This document shows, piece after piece, positions 42,831-50,797 of a stretch of DNA of 64,000 bases. Origin of the DNA: CAYSPG01 sp964432885. Its GTDB lineage: Bacteria > Bacteroidota > Bacteroidia > AKYH767-A > OLB10. The DNA lies in the NCBI GenBank assembly GCA_964432885.1, contig CAYSPG010000010.1, positions 77,795-141,794 on the forward strand, written 5' to 3'. Positions within the stretch are counted from its first letter, which is position 1. Each line of letters opens with the position of its first letter. The position numbers were made by a program, and so were the translations under genes. Under the pieces are notes generated by a model that was not told where the DNA came from, did no database searches, and saw only the letters and a list, made by a program, of their open reading frames with translations.

Positions 42831-43384
42831 GTTATACACCACGCTTAAAAAGCAAATACAAAAAAGAAATAGTTACTGCATTAAAATCACGCTTTAACTA
42901 CAAAAGCGTAATGCAGGTTCCTAAGCTTACCAAAATATGCCTTAACCAGGGTGTTGGCGATGCAACTGCTGATAAAAAAGTAGTTGATGCTGTGGTAACC
43001 GAAATGTCAAACATTGCAGGCCAAAAAGCAGTGGCTACCCATGCAAAAAAAGACATCTCTAACTTTAAAGTGCGTAAAGGAGTTCCTATTGGAGTACGAG
43101 TAACATTGCGCGATGAGCAGATGTATGAATTTCTGGACAGATTAATCTCTGTGGCATTACCACGCATTCGCGATTTCCGAGGAATTAATGATAAAGGTTT
43201 TGATGGTCGTGGTAACTACACGCTTGGAATTACCGAGCATATTATTTTTCCTGAAATTGATATTGACAAAGTAAGTAAAATACGTGGTATGGATATCACC
43301 TTCGTTACCACAGCCAATACTGATAAAGAAGCACTTGAGTTGCTAAAAGAATTCGGATTACCATTTAAAACAAACGCAAATTAA
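42827..43384 (+). CDS. rplE: 50S ribosomal protein uL5
   Basis: 5S rRNA-binding protein of the central protuberance; 185 residues. Signatures: VPKLTKICLNQGVGDATADK, ARKDISNFKVRKGVPIGVRVT-like segment (here KKDISNFKVRKGVPIGVRV), FLDRLISVALPRIRDFRGIN and GRGNYTLGITEHIIFPEIDI. It overlaps rplX by 4 nt and is followed by a 64-nt AT-rich spacer with only weak 7-nt periodicity. Confidence 0.97.
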   Translation: MSYTPRLKSKYKKEIVTALKSRFNYKSVMQVPKLTKICLNQGVGDATADKKVVDAVVTEMSNIAGQKAVATHAKKDISNFKVRKGVPIGVRVTLRDEQMYEFLDRLISVALPRIRDFRGINDKGFDGRGNYTLGITEHIIFPEIDIDKVSKIRGMDITFVTTANTDKEALELLKEFGLPFKTNAN

Positions 43385-43448
43385 AAATCAGTTATTAAGT
43401 AAAATTCAAAATTTCAGTCATTCAAAAATTTTATCATTAAAATAAAAC

Positions 43449-43718
43449 ATGGCAAAAGAATCAACAAAAGCTAGAGACAGAAAAAAACAACGCATGGTTG
43501 AAAAATATGCTGAAAAACGAGCAGCTTTAAAAGCAGCAGGTGATTATGCAGGTTTGGCCAAATTGCCTCGCAGTTCTTCTCCGGTTCGACTTCATAGCCG
43601 GTGCATGATTACAGGCCGGCCACGTGGGTACATGCGTCAGTTTGGAATTTCAAGAATTATGTTTCGAAAAATGGCGCTTGAAGGAAAAATTGCCGGTGTA
43701 ACAAAAGCAAGTTGGTAA
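43449..43718 (+). CDS. rpsN: 30S ribosomal protein uS14, zinc-independent form
   Basis: Head protein of 89 residues. It lacks the CxxC pairs of the short zinc-binding form, and a single Cys appears in HSRCMITGRPRGYMRQF (about 53-69), so it is the C-minus type. The N-terminal KARDRKKQRMVEKYAEKRAA and closing FRKMALEGKIAGVTKASW are standard. Being zinc-free, it should not need a zinc-starvation backup gene. Confidence 0.96.
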   Translation: MAKESTKARDRKKQRMVEKYAEKRAALKAAGDYAGLAKLPRSSSPVRLHSRCMITGRPRGYMRQFGISRIMFRKMALEGKIAGVTKASW

Positions 43719-43745
43719 AATCAATTAGCAAAAAACGTAAACAGT

Positions 43746-43769
43746 AATATTCATTATACAATATTCAAT
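43746..43769. repeat. Heptad repeat, rpsN-rpsH spacer
   Basis: AATATTC, ATTATAC, AATATTC, then AAT, in 7-nt register. The word AATATTC is the same one found in the rpsO-pnp spacer. Confidence 0.55.
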
Positions 43770-43775
43770 CTCCCA

Positions 43776-44174
43776 ATGACAGACCCAATATCAGATTACT
43801 TGACCAGACTTCGCAATGCTATAAAAGCCAATCATCGCATTGTTGAAGTTCCTGCTTCAAACACAAAAAAAGAAATGACCAAAATCCTTTTTGATAAAGG
43901 ATATATATCTAACTACAAGTTTGAAGAAACAGAAAATAAGCAAGGCAAAATAAAAGTAGCATTAAAATACAACCCGGTTACCAAATTATCTGCAATTACA
44001 AAATTGAGAAGAGTAAGTCGTCCAGGTCTTAGAAAGTATATTGGCAGTGATAATTTGCCTCGCGTAATTAACGGACTTGGAATAGCCATAATCTCTACAT
44101 CAAAAGGAATGATGACAGATAAAGAAGCGCGCACATTAAATGTTGGTGGAGAGGTTTTGTGTTACGTTTATTAA
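43776..44174 (+). CDS. rpsH: 30S ribosomal protein uS8
   Basis: Primary 16S-binding protein of the central domain; 132 residues. Starts MTDPISDYLTRLRNAIKANH, with VEVPASNTKKEMTKILFDKG next and the C-terminal VINGLGIAIISTSKGMMTDK carrying the STSKG rRNA-binding loop, then EVLCYVY. In E. coli S8 represses the spc operon; I cannot tell whether this holds here. A 113-nt spacer follows, the longest in the cluster. Confidence 0.97.
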   Translation: MTDPISDYLTRLRNAIKANHRIVEVPASNTKKEMTKILFDKGYISNYKFEETENKQGKIKVALKYNPVTKLSAITKLRRVSRPGLRKYIGSDNLPRVINGLGIAIISTSKGMMTDKEARTLNVGGEVLCYVY

Positions 44175-44246
44175 TTGATAGAAAACCTTAGATAATTATT
44201 TATTCAAAAAAACAAGTAGAAGTTTTAGTAAACAAAATTAACTTTC

Positions 44247-44278
44247 AAACAATAAACTTCAAACTTCAAACTTCAAAC
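44247..44278. repeat. Heptad repeat, rpsH-rplF spacer
   Basis: AAACAAT followed by three perfect tandem AAACTTC units (44254-44274) and AAAC. It ends 9 nt before the rplF start. Confidence 0.8.
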
Positions 44279-44287
44279 AAAAGATAG

Positions 44288-44842
44288 ATGTCACGAATAG
44301 GAAAATTACCAGTTGCGCTTCCTTCAGGAGTTCAGGTTACGTTTACAAATAATGTAGTAACCGTAAAGGGACCCAAAGGAACGTTAACACAACCCATTGC
44401 AGATGGTGTAAAGGTTGAAATAGATAACTCAAATGTTGTGCTAAGCCGCGAGACTGAACAGAAGCGCCATAAATCCATGCACGGTTTATACCGAGCCTTA
44501 ATTGCCAATATGATTCAAGGTGTAACCAAAGGATATAAAATTGAACAGGAATTGGTAGGTGTGGGATACCGTGCCTCCAATCAGGGACAAATGCTTGATT
44601 TGGTTTTAGGACATTCACATCACGTAGTGTTTGAACTACCAACTGAAATAAAAGTAGCAACAAAAACCGAAAGGGGAGCAAACCCAACCATTATTCTTGA
44701 AAGTAGTGATAAGCAATTGCTGGGACAGGTTGCAGCAAAAATCCGTTCGCTACGCAAGCCTGAGCCATATAAAGGTAAGGGTATTAAGTTTGTTGGTGAA
44801 ACATTAAGAAGAAAAGCAGGAAAATCTGCAGCTAAAAAATAA
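44288..44842 (+). CDS. rplF: 50S ribosomal protein uL6
   Basis: Two-domain protein near the factor-binding site, 184 residues. Starts MSRIGKLPVALPSGVQVTFT; VTVKGPKGTLTQPI and MHGLYRALIANMIQGVTKGY belong to domain 1; GVGYRASNQGQMLDLVLGHS and the C-terminal KPEPYKGKGIKFVGETLRRK to domain 2. rplR starts 10 nt after the stop. Confidence 0.97.
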   Translation: MSRIGKLPVALPSGVQVTFTNNVVTVKGPKGTLTQPIADGVKVEIDNSNVVLSRETEQKRHKSMHGLYRALIANMIQGVTKGYKIEQELVGVGYRASNQGQMLDLVLGHSHHVVFELPTEIKVATKTERGANPTIILESSDKQLLGQVAAKIRSLRKPEPYKGKGIKFVGETLRRKAGKSAAKK

Positions 44843-44852
44843 TTGAAGTAAA

Positions 44853-45203
44853 ATGGAAAGTACAAAAGTTGTTCGCAGAAGAAAAATAAGGTACCGTATT
44901 CGCAAAGCGATAAAAGGTACGGCTGAGCGCCCACGCTTGTCGGTATTTAGAAGCAACAAGCAAATATCGGTTCAACTAATTGATGATGTAGCCGGCAATA
45001 CACTGGCAGCAGCATCATCAGCCGAAAAGGAAGTGGCAGCAGGAAAAAAATCAGAAAAAGCCGCTGCAGTAGGTAAGGTAATTGCCGAAAGAGCAGCTGC
45101 CAAAGGAATAAAAGAAGTGGTTTTTGACCGTGGCGGATATTTATATCATGGAAGAATAAAAGCTTTGGCCGATGGCGCCAGAGAAGGTGGATTAAAATTT
45201 TAA
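44853..45203 (+). CDS. rplR: 50S ribosomal protein uL18
   Basis: 5S rRNA-binding protein, 116 residues. The N-terminal RRRKIRYRIRKAIKGTAERP is the basic rRNA-binding arm, followed by RLSVFRSNKQISVQLIDDVA. VVFDRGGYLYHGRIKALADG and AREGGLKF close the protein as usual. An Ala/Lys-rich region sits in the middle. rpsE starts 9 nt later. Confidence 0.97.
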   Translation: MESTKVVRRRKIRYRIRKAIKGTAERPRLSVFRSNKQISVQLIDDVAGNTLAAASSAEKEVAAGKKSEKAAAVGKVIAERAAAKGIKEVVFDRGGYLYHGRIKALADGAREGGLKF

Positions 45204-45212
45204 AAAACAAAC

Positions 45213-45731
45213 ATGTTAGCAACAGCAACAAAAAGAGTTAAACCCGGTGAAATTGAACTAAAAGACAGATTAGTTGCAGTAAACCGCGTAACAAAAGTTA
45301 CCAAAGGCGGACGCACATTTACATTTGCAGCTATTGTAGTTGTAGGTGACGAAAAAGGTGTGGTAGGATATGGTCTTGGAAAAGCAAAGGAAGTTACCGA
45401 TGCTATTACCAAAGCCATTGATGATGCAAAAAAGAATTTGGTAAAAGTTACCATTTCAAAAACTACAGTACCGCATGAGCAGGATGCATCGTTTGGTGGA
45501 GCATCGGTGTTTTTAAAACCTGCTGCACCAGGAACAGGTGTAATAGCAGGTGGTGCTATGCGTGCCGTGCTCGAAAGTGTAGGCATACATGATGTATTAG
45601 CAAAATCAAAAGGGTCATCAAATCCGCACAACGTTGTAAAAGCTACCATACATGCACTTGCGCTTATGCGCGATGCTGCCGGAGTAGCCAATCAGCGCGG
45701 TGTTGATATATCAAAAGTTTTTAACGGTTAA
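45213..45731 (+). CDS. rpsE: 30S ribosomal protein uS5
   Basis: Decoding-fidelity protein (ram locus), 172 residues. Double-stranded RNA-binding-like N-terminal domain with LVAVNRVTKVTKGGRTFTFA, VGYGLGKAKEVTDAITKAID and, in the C-terminal domain, VFLKPAAPGTGVIAGGAMRA and HNVVKATIHAL. Full length and no unusual features. Confidence 0.97.
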   Translation: MLATATKRVKPGEIELKDRLVAVNRVTKVTKGGRTFTFAAIVVVGDEKGVVGYGLGKAKEVTDAITKAIDDAKKNLVKVTISKTTVPHEQDASFGGASVFLKPAAPGTGVIAGGAMRAVLESVGIHDVLAKSKGSSNPHNVVKATIHALALMRDAAGVANQRGVDISKVFNG

Positions 45732-45743
45732 AGAAGTAATGAC

Positions 45744-45923
45744 ATGAGCAAAGTAACTATAAAGCAAATAAAAAGCGGCATCGACCGTCATAAAAGCCAA
45801 AAGCTTACGCTGAAAGCTCTTGGACTAAAAAATGTTTACGACAGCGTTGAGAAAGAATTAACCCCTCAGATAAAAGGAATGATTTCAAAAGTGAGTCATT
45901 TGGTTGAAGTAACAGAAAAATAA
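45744..45923 (+). CDS. rpmD: 50S ribosomal protein uL30
   Basis: Short gene of 59 codons between rpsE (12 nt) and rplO (11 nt). The product starts MSKVTIKQIKSGIDRHKSQK, continues LTLKALGLKNVYDSVEK and ends HLVEVTEK. It has the compact uL30 pattern V-x-x-K-S/Q-x-I and the L-x-x-L-G-L segment at which the protein contacts 23S rRNA. Both position and length fit rpmD, which is often overlooked because of its size. Confidence 0.93.
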   Translation: MSKVTIKQIKSGIDRHKSQKLTLKALGLKNVYDSVEKELTPQIKGMISKVSHLVEVTEK

Positions 45924-45934
45924 TAAAGAACAAA

Positions 45935-46387
45935 ATGAACTTAAGTAATTTAAAACCTGCAAAGGGTTCAACAAAAAAACGTAAGCGAATTGCCCGCGGA
46001 ACCGGATCAGGACATGGTGGAACTTCTACACGCGGTCATAAAGGAGCACAATCAAGGTCAGGTTATTCAAGCAAAGTAGGTTTTGAAGGCGGACAAATGC
46101 CGCTTCAAAGGCGTTTGCCAAAATTTGGTTTCAACAATATCTTTCGTGTAGAATACACAGGAATTAATTTAGACGTGCTGCAAAAGCTAAACGAAAAATA
46201 TGGCATCACCGATTTTGACCACACCGTACTTTACGAAAAAGGACTAGTGGCAAAGCGCGATATGATTAAAATATTAGGACGCGGAGAAATAAAAACCAAA
46301 GTAAATGTAAAAGCGCATGCATTTTCTGCATCAGCAAAATCGGCAATAGAAACATCAGGCGGAACAACCACCATCGTTGAAAAATAA
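45935..46387 (+). CDS. rplO: 50S ribosomal protein uL15
   Basis: Late-assembly 50S protein with a long N-terminal extension; 150 residues. Starts MNLSNLKPAKGSTKKRKRIA, then GTGSGHGGTSTRGHKGAQSR (about 22-41) and FEGGQMPLQRRLPKFGFNN. The C-terminal globular part carries the usual KVNVKAHAFSASAKSAIE. The stop overlaps the secY start by one base (TAATG). Confidence 0.97.
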   Translation: MNLSNLKPAKGSTKKRKRIARGTGSGHGGTSTRGHKGAQSRSGYSSKVGFEGGQMPLQRRLPKFGFNNIFRVEYTGINLDVLQKLNEKYGITDFDHTVLYEKGLVAKRDMIKILGRGEIKTKVNVKAHAFSASAKSAIETSGGTTTIVEK

Positions 46388-47751
46388 TGAAAGACCTTAT
46401 ACAAACACTACGTAACATTTTTAAAATCGAAGAACTTCGGGCGAAGATTCTCAACACCTTATTTTTTGTTGCAATCTATCGTTTGTTGTCTCACGTGGTT
46501 TTACCGGGCATTGACCCCCAGCAGTTGGGAAACCTTAAGCAACAAACCTCTGAAGGAATTTTTGGATTGCTTGATATGTTTGCCGGTGGTGCTTTTTCAC
46601 AGGCATCAGTAGTAGCACTTGGTATTATGCCTTATATATCGGCATCTATCGTTGTGCAGTTGTTAGGTATTGCAGTTCCTTACTTTCAAAAAATGCAGAA
46701 AGAAGGAGAGAGTGGTCGTAAACGATTAAACCAAATTACCCGCTGGCTTACAGTTCTTGTAGTTGCAGGGCAGGCTCCCGGTTATCTTGTTAACTTACGT
46801 GCACAGGCCCAATCAGCAATTATTGCCTATGCTAATCCAGGAGCTATTTCACCGACTATGTGGTGGTTTACATCCATCATCATTCTTATTGCAGGTACGT
46901 TGTTTGTAATGTGGCTTGGCGAGCGTATTCAGGAAAAAGGAATTGGTAACGGAATTTCTTTGCTAATCATGGTTGGTATTATTGCCCGTTTACCATTTGC
47001 ATTAAAAGATGAGTTCCTTGCCCGACTCAATCAATCAGGTGGAGGATTGATTATGTTTTTAGTTGAAATTATTGCGCTGTTTGCGGTTGTTGTTATTAGC
47101 ATCATGTTGGTGCAAGGTACCCGAAAAATACCTGTTCAGTTTGCTAAGAAAATAGTAGGCAACCGTCAGTATGGAGGGGTGCGTCAATACATACCTTTAA
47201 AAGTAAATGCTGCCGGTGTTATGCCAATCATTTTTGCACAAGCTATAATGTTTATACCGGCTACCATTGCTCAGTTTTTTCCAAACTCAGAAGGTATGCA
47301 AACATTTGCCGGAGCATTAACCGACTTTCATTCATTTTGGTACAATTTCATTTTTGCCACGCTCATAATATTATTTACATATTTCTATACAGCCATTTCT
47401 GTAAACCCAAATCAAATGGCTGATGATATGAAAAAGAACGGTGGGTTTATACCCGGAGTAAAACCAGGAAAGCAAACAGCGTCATTTATTGACGATATTA
47501 TGTCAAGAATTACATTACCCGGTTCTTTGTTTCTTGCATTTGTTGCTATACTTCCTGCATTGGCAAAAATTATTGGTATAAGTACAAACTTTGCACAGTT
47601 TTATGGCGGAACATCGCTGTTAATTCTTGTAGGGGTTGTGTTGGATACATTACAGCAAATAGAAAGTCATTTATTAATGCGCCATTACGATGGGTTGATG
47701 AAAAGTGGAAGAATTAAAGGGCGTACATCAATAAATGCACCGGTTCAATAA
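46387..47751 (+). CDS. secY: Protein translocase subunit SecY
   Basis: Central channel of the Sec translocon in the inner membrane; 454 residues with ten transmembrane helices. Motifs: LPGIDPQQLG after TM1, GIMPYISASIVVQLLGIAVP in TM2, GIGNGISLLIMVGI, KYIPLKVN-type cytosolic loop (here RQYIPLKVNAAGVMPIIFAQ) and NPNQMADDMKKNGGFIPGVK near TM9. Unlike many phyla, no adk gene follows; map is next, 20 nt downstream. Confidence 0.97.
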   Translation: MKDLIQTLRNIFKIEELRAKILNTLFFVAIYRLLSHVVLPGIDPQQLGNLKQQTSEGIFGLLDMFAGGAFSQASVVALGIMPYISASIVVQLLGIAVPYFQKMQKEGESGRKRLNQITRWLTVLVVAGQAPGYLVNLRAQAQSAIIAYANPGAISPTMWWFTSIIILIAGTLFVMWLGERIQEKGIGNGISLLIMVGIIARLPFALKDEFLARLNQSGGGLIMFLVEIIALFAVVVISIMLVQGTRKIPVQFAKKIVGNRQYGGVRQYIPLKVNAAGVMPIIFAQAIMFIPATIAQFFPNSEGMQTFAGALTDFHSFWYNFIFATLIILFTYFYTAISVNPNQMADDMKKNGGFIPGVKPGKQTASFIDDIMSRITLPGSLFLAFVAILPALAKIIGISTNFAQFYGGTSLLILVGVVLDTLQQIESHLLMRHYDGLMKSGRIKGRTSINAPVQ

Positions 47752-47771
47752 TAATAACAGGAGTGTGATAC

Positions 47772-48599
47772 GTGCAGATAAATTATCGTTCAAAAGAGGA
47801 AATTGAGTTAATTCGAATTAGTTCTTTACTTGTTGGAGATACAATTGCCGAAACAGCCAAGCATATAAAGGCAGGCATTACTACGGATGCACTTGATAAA
47901 ATTGCAGAAGAGTACATGCGCTCATTTGATGCAGTGCCGGCATTCAAAGGATACAATGGTTTTCCGGCTTCGTTATGTATTTCGGTAAATGCCGAAGTTG
48001 TTCACGGAATACCCGGAAAAAGAGAATTGATTGAAGGAGATATTATATCCATTGATTGCGGAGTTCTGAAAAATGGATACTATGGCGATTCGGCTTACAC
48101 CTTTGGGGTTGGAACAGTGGATGAGAAAGGGGAGAGGTTAATGCGGGTAACAAAAGAGTGTTTGTACATTGGAATATCAAAAGCGATAACCGGAAACCGT
48201 GTTGGCGATATAAGTTACAATATTCAAAAACATGCCGAAGTTAATGGTTATGGTGTGGTGCGCGAACTAGTAGGACATGGCGTTGGAAAAAAGTTGCACG
48301 AAAAACCTGAGGTGCCAAACTTTGGTAAAGCAGGACAAGGCGTACTGTTAAAACCGGGAATAGTAATCGCTATTGAACCCATGATAAATATGGGAGTAAA
48401 AAATGTAAGGCATTTGAAAGATGGGTGGACAGTAGTTACAGCAGACAATTTACCATCAGCACATTACGAGCATACAGTAGCTGTAGATAATGTAAAAGCA
48501 GAAATACTATCATCATTTGCCGCAATTGAAAAAGCAGAAAAAGAAAATATTAATCTGGCAAGAATAGAATACCAAAGGGCCGAGGCAGTTGGCAATTAG
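47772..48599 (+). CDS. map: Methionine aminopeptidase, type I
   Basis: Metal-dependent enzyme removing the initiator Met from nascent proteins; 275 residues. The metal ligands lie in ISIDCGVLKNGYYGDSAYTF (two Asp), ELVGHGVGKKLHEKPEVPNF (His) and IAIEPMINMG (Glu), plus the late Glu-His segment HYEHTVAV. The start codon is GTG at 47772. A Glu-rich C-terminal extension of about 20 residues goes beyond the usual 250. Confidence 0.96.
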   Translation: MQINYRSKEEIELIRISSLLVGDTIAETAKHIKAGITTDALDKIAEEYMRSFDAVPAFKGYNGFPASLCISVNAEVVHGIPGKRELIEGDIISIDCGVLKNGYYGDSAYTFGVGTVDEKGERLMRVTKECLYIGISKAITGNRVGDISYNIQKHAEVNGYGVVRELVGHGVGKKLHEKPEVPNFGKAGQGVLLKPGIVIAIEPMINMGVKNVRHLKDGWTVVTADNLPSAHYEHTVAVDNVKAEILSSFAAIEKAEKENINLARIEYQRAEAVGN

Positions 48600-48622
48600 C
48601 AGATGAAAAAATAAAATAGAGA

Positions 48623-48657
48623 GTCAATATTCAATCAACAATATTAAATATTCAATA
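48623..48657. repeat. Heptad repeat, map-infA spacer
   Basis: GTCAATA, TTCAATC, AACAATA, TTAAATA, TTCAATA: five contiguous 7-nt units ending 7 nt before the infA GTG. Confidence 0.7.
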
Positions 48658-48664
48658 ACACTAA

Positions 48665-48883
48665 GTGGCGAAGCAATCATCCATTGAGCAAGACGGAACA
48701 ATAACAGAAGCATTAAGCAATGCCATGTTTAGAGTTGAATTGGAAAATGGTCACGAAATAATAGCTCATATATCAGGTAAAATGAGGATGAACTATATAA
48801 AAATATTGCCCGGTGATAAAGTGCGGATTGAAATGTCGCCTTATGATTTAACAAAAGGAAGAATAACATATAGATATAAATAG
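48665..48883 (+). CDS. infA: Translation initiation factor IF-1
   Basis: OB-fold factor of 72 residues that occupies the A site during initiation. Start is GTG 48665 (MAKQSSIEQDGTITEALSNA). The family motifs MFRVELENGHEIIAHISGKM and GDKVRIEMSPYDLTKGRITY are intact. Both this gene and map use GTG in the same stretch of the operon, which may limit their yield relative to the ribosomal proteins. Confidence 0.97.
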   Translation: MAKQSSIEQDGTITEALSNAMFRVELENGHEIIAHISGKMRMNYIKILPGDKVRIEMSPYDLTKGRITYRYK

Positions 48884-48959
48884 TTTACAGTTTACAGTTT
48901 GCAGTTGGCGGTTATAAAAAAACCTTAAACGGAAACATTAAACAGTAAACCGAAAACAA
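48883..48959. repeat. Hairpin-forming heptad repeat, infA-rpmJ spacer
   Basis: GTTTACA, GTTTACA, GTTTGCA, GTTGGCG at 48883-48910, then in the same register TTAAACG, GAAACAT, TAAACAG, TAAACCG at 48925-48952: an imperfect palindrome. The first base coincides with the last base of the infA stop, and the tract ends 6 nt before the rpmJ ATG. Confidence 0.85.
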
Positions 48960-48965
48960 AGAAAA

Positions 48966-49082
48966 ATGAAAGTTAAACCAAGTTTAAAAAAACGCAGTGT
49001 CGATTGCAAAATTGTAAGACGCAATGGTAAACTGTATGTAATCAACAAAAAAAACCCGCGCTTTAAACAGCGTCAGGGATAA
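48966..49082 (+). CDS. rpmJ: 50S ribosomal protein bL36, zinc-ligand-free
   Basis: Tiny gene of 38 codons. The product starts MKVKPSLKKRSVDCKIVRRN and ends NKKNPRFKQRQG, a clear bL36. Only one Cys (C14) remains of the usual CCCH zinc site, so it is the C-minus type, common in Bacteroidota as far as I know. Its location between infA and rpsM is canonical. It is flanked on both sides by heptad-repeat spacers (82 and 101 nt). Confidence 0.95.
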   Translation: MKVKPSLKKRSVDCKIVRRNGKLYVINKKNPRFKQRQG

Positions 49083-49089
49083 AAAGTAT

Positions 49090-49180
49090 GCAGTTGGCAG
49101 TAAGCAATCAAAAAAAAATTGAAACATGCAGTCAACACAAAATTAAAATCGTAAATCACAAAATCGAAAATCGTAAATAA
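49090..49180. repeat. Heptad repeat, rpmJ-rpsM spacer
   Basis: GCAGTTG, GCAGTAA, GCAATCA at 49090-49110, and AAATCGT, AAATCAC, AAAATCG, AAAATCG, TAAATAA at 49146-49180, all in one register (offset 56 = 8 x 7). Ends 3 nt before the rpsM ATG. Confidence 0.75.
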
Positions 49181-49183
49181 AAC

Positions 49184-49561
49184 ATGGCTCGAATAGCAGG
49201 TATTGATTTACCAAAACATAAAAGAGGTGAAATAGGATTAACCTACATCTTCGGTATCGGTCGCCCAACAGCGCAACAAATATTGGATGCGTGCGAAATT
49301 TCGTGGGACAAAAAGGTAGAAGAGTGGAATGATGAAGAGTTAAATAAAATACGTTCGTTTATAAACGATAATTTAAAAATTGAAGGTTCACTTCGTTCGG
49401 AAGTACAATTAAACATTAAACGATTAATGGATATTGGCAGCTATCGTGGTATTCGCCATCGTAGCGGATTGCCTGTGCGCGGACAGCGAACCAAAAACAA
49501 CTGCCGCACGCGCAAAGGAAAACGCAAAACAGTTGCTAATAAGAAAAAAGTAACTAAATAA
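49184..49561 (+). CDS. rpsM: 30S ribosomal protein uS13
   Basis: Head protein forming bridges to the 50S; 125 residues. Starts MARIAGIDLPKHKRGEIGLT, with YIFGIGRPTAQQIL next and the helix-hairpin region, then DIGSYRGIRHRSGLPVRGQR (about 87-106) and a Lys/Arg tail that reaches the P-site tRNA. Standard in every respect; begins the alpha portion of the cluster. Confidence 0.97.
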   Translation: MARIAGIDLPKHKRGEIGLTYIFGIGRPTAQQILDACEISWDKKVEEWNDEELNKIRSFINDNLKIEGSLRSEVQLNIKRLMDIGSYRGIRHRSGLPVRGQRTKNNCRTRKGKRKTVANKKKVTK

Positions 49562-49622
49562 AGTTATTGAATTATTATATATTAAGTTATTAAGTAAAAA
49601 CAATTCATTCATTCATTAATAA
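49562..49622. repeat. AT-rich rpsM-rpsK spacer with ATTC tetramers
   Basis: Holds a perfect 4-nt tandem repeat, ATTC x 3 plus ATT, at 49603-49617, and TTAAGTTATTAAGT. Unlike its neighbours it does not keep a clean 7-nt register. Confidence 0.5.
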
Positions 49623-50033
49623 ATGGCAAAACAAGTTCAACAACAAGCTACGGCAACAAAAACGGTACGAAAAAAAGTTGTAAAAGTTGAAGCATTTGGC
49701 GAGGCGCATATCAATGCAACATTTAATAATATCATTATTAGCCTAACCAATTTGCAAGGGCAGGTTATTTCATGGGCAAGTGCCGGCAAAATGGGATTTA
49801 AAGGCTCAAAAAAGAATACACCTTACGCTGCTCAGATGGCAGCTTCTGAATGTGCTAAAACAGCATTTGACATGGGGCTTCGCAAGGTAAAGGTATTTGT
49901 AAAAGGTCCTGGTGCCGGAAGAGAATCTGCCATACGCACACTGCATTCATCAGGTATTGAGGTAACAGAGATTCTTGATCTTACCCCAATTCCTCACAAC
50001 GGTTGCCGTCCTCCTAAGAAGAGAAGAATATAG
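49623..50033 (+). CDS. rpsK: 30S ribosomal protein uS11
   Basis: Platform protein at the mRNA exit, 136 residues. The N-terminal extension (QVQQQATATKTVRKKVVK) precedes the core GEAHINATFNNIIISLTNLQ. SWASAGKMGFKGSKKNTPYA, VFVKGPGAGRESAIRTLHSS and the closing TPIPHNGCRPPKKRRI are conserved; the Asn-Gly in the last motif is a known isoaspartate site in this family. Confidence 0.97.
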   Translation: MAKQVQQQATATKTVRKKVVKVEAFGEAHINATFNNIIISLTNLQGQVISWASAGKMGFKGSKKNTPYAAQMAASECAKTAFDMGLRKVKVFVKGPGAGRESAIRTLHSSGIEVTEILDLTPIPHNGCRPPKKRRI

Positions 50034-50056
50034 GATAAGGATAGAGTGAGAGTACT

Positions 50057-50112
50057 AAACCAAAAACTGTAGACATTAAACTTTAAACATTAAACTTCAA
50101 ACATTAAACTAA
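50057..50112. repeat. Heptad repeat, rpsK-rpsD spacer
   Basis: AAACCAA, AAACTGT, AGACATT, AAACTTT, AAACATT, AAACTTC, AAACATT, AAACT: eight units, seven beginning AAAC, in perfect 7-nt phase. Ends 4 nt before the rpsD ATG. Confidence 0.85.
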
Positions 50113-50116
50113 TATC

Positions 50117-50722
50117 ATGGCACGTTACATTGGTCCTAAAACAAAAATTGCTCGTAAATTTAAAGAGCCAATTTTTGGACCCGATAAGTATTTTGAAAAA
50201 AGAAATTTTCCTCCAGGCCAACACGGTGCTGCAAAAAAACGCGCTAAACAAAGCGAATATGCTGTGCAGCTTGCCGAAAAGCAAAAAGTAAAATATACCT
50301 ACGGCATACTTGAGCGCCAGTTTGCCCGTTTCTTTAAAATAGCTTCGAGCAAAGAAGGAATAACAGGTGAAAACTTGCTTAAGCTAATCGAATCGCGTTT
50401 GGATAATGTGGTGTTTAGGATGGGTATAGCACCTTCACGGGCTGCTGCTCGCCAACTTGTAAGCCATTGTCATATTACCGTTAATGGCAATGTGGTAAAC
50501 GTTTCATCATATATACTTAGGGCCGGTGATTTAGTTGGTGTTCGCGAACGCTCAAAAGCACTTGAAGCAATTAATGATTCATTGGCTAACCGCAATACAA
50601 AATTTGGATGGATAGAGTGGGATGGCGCTGCCATGCAGGGAAAATTTATTGCTGCCCCTTCGCGCGAAGAAATTCCTGAAAATATTAAAGAGCAGTTGAT
50701 AGTGGAATTGTACTCTAAGTAA
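50117..50722 (+). CDS. rpsD: 30S ribosomal protein uS4
   Basis: Assembly initiator and mRNA-entry protein, 201 residues. Starts MARYIGPKTKIARKFKEPIF with no N-terminal zinc Cys cluster. FPPGQHGAAKKRAKQSEYAV and YGILERQFARFF follow, then the S4 RNA-binding domain ESRLDNVVFRMGIAPSRAAA and RQLVSHCHITVNGNVVN (about 95-135). Typical of the phylum. Confidence 0.97.
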   Translation: MARYIGPKTKIARKFKEPIFGPDKYFEKRNFPPGQHGAAKKRAKQSEYAVQLAEKQKVKYTYGILERQFARFFKIASSKEGITGENLLKLIESRLDNVVFRMGIAPSRAAARQLVSHCHITVNGNVVNVSSYILRAGDLVGVRERSKALEAINDSLANRNTKFGWIEWDGAAMQGKFIAAPSREEIPENIKEQLIVELYSK

Positions 50723-50723
50723 A

Positions 50724-50751
50724 GTTTGTAGTTGACAATTTTCAGTTTACA
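50724..50751. repeat. Heptad repeat, rpsD-rpoA spacer
   Basis: GTTTGTA, GTTGACA, ATTTTCA, GTTTACA: four contiguous 7-nt units immediately after the rpsD stop, followed by an A-rich run to the rpoA ATG. Confidence 0.7.
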
Positions 50752-50797
50752 AAATAAAAAATTAATAGATAACTAAATATAAAACACAAAATATAAA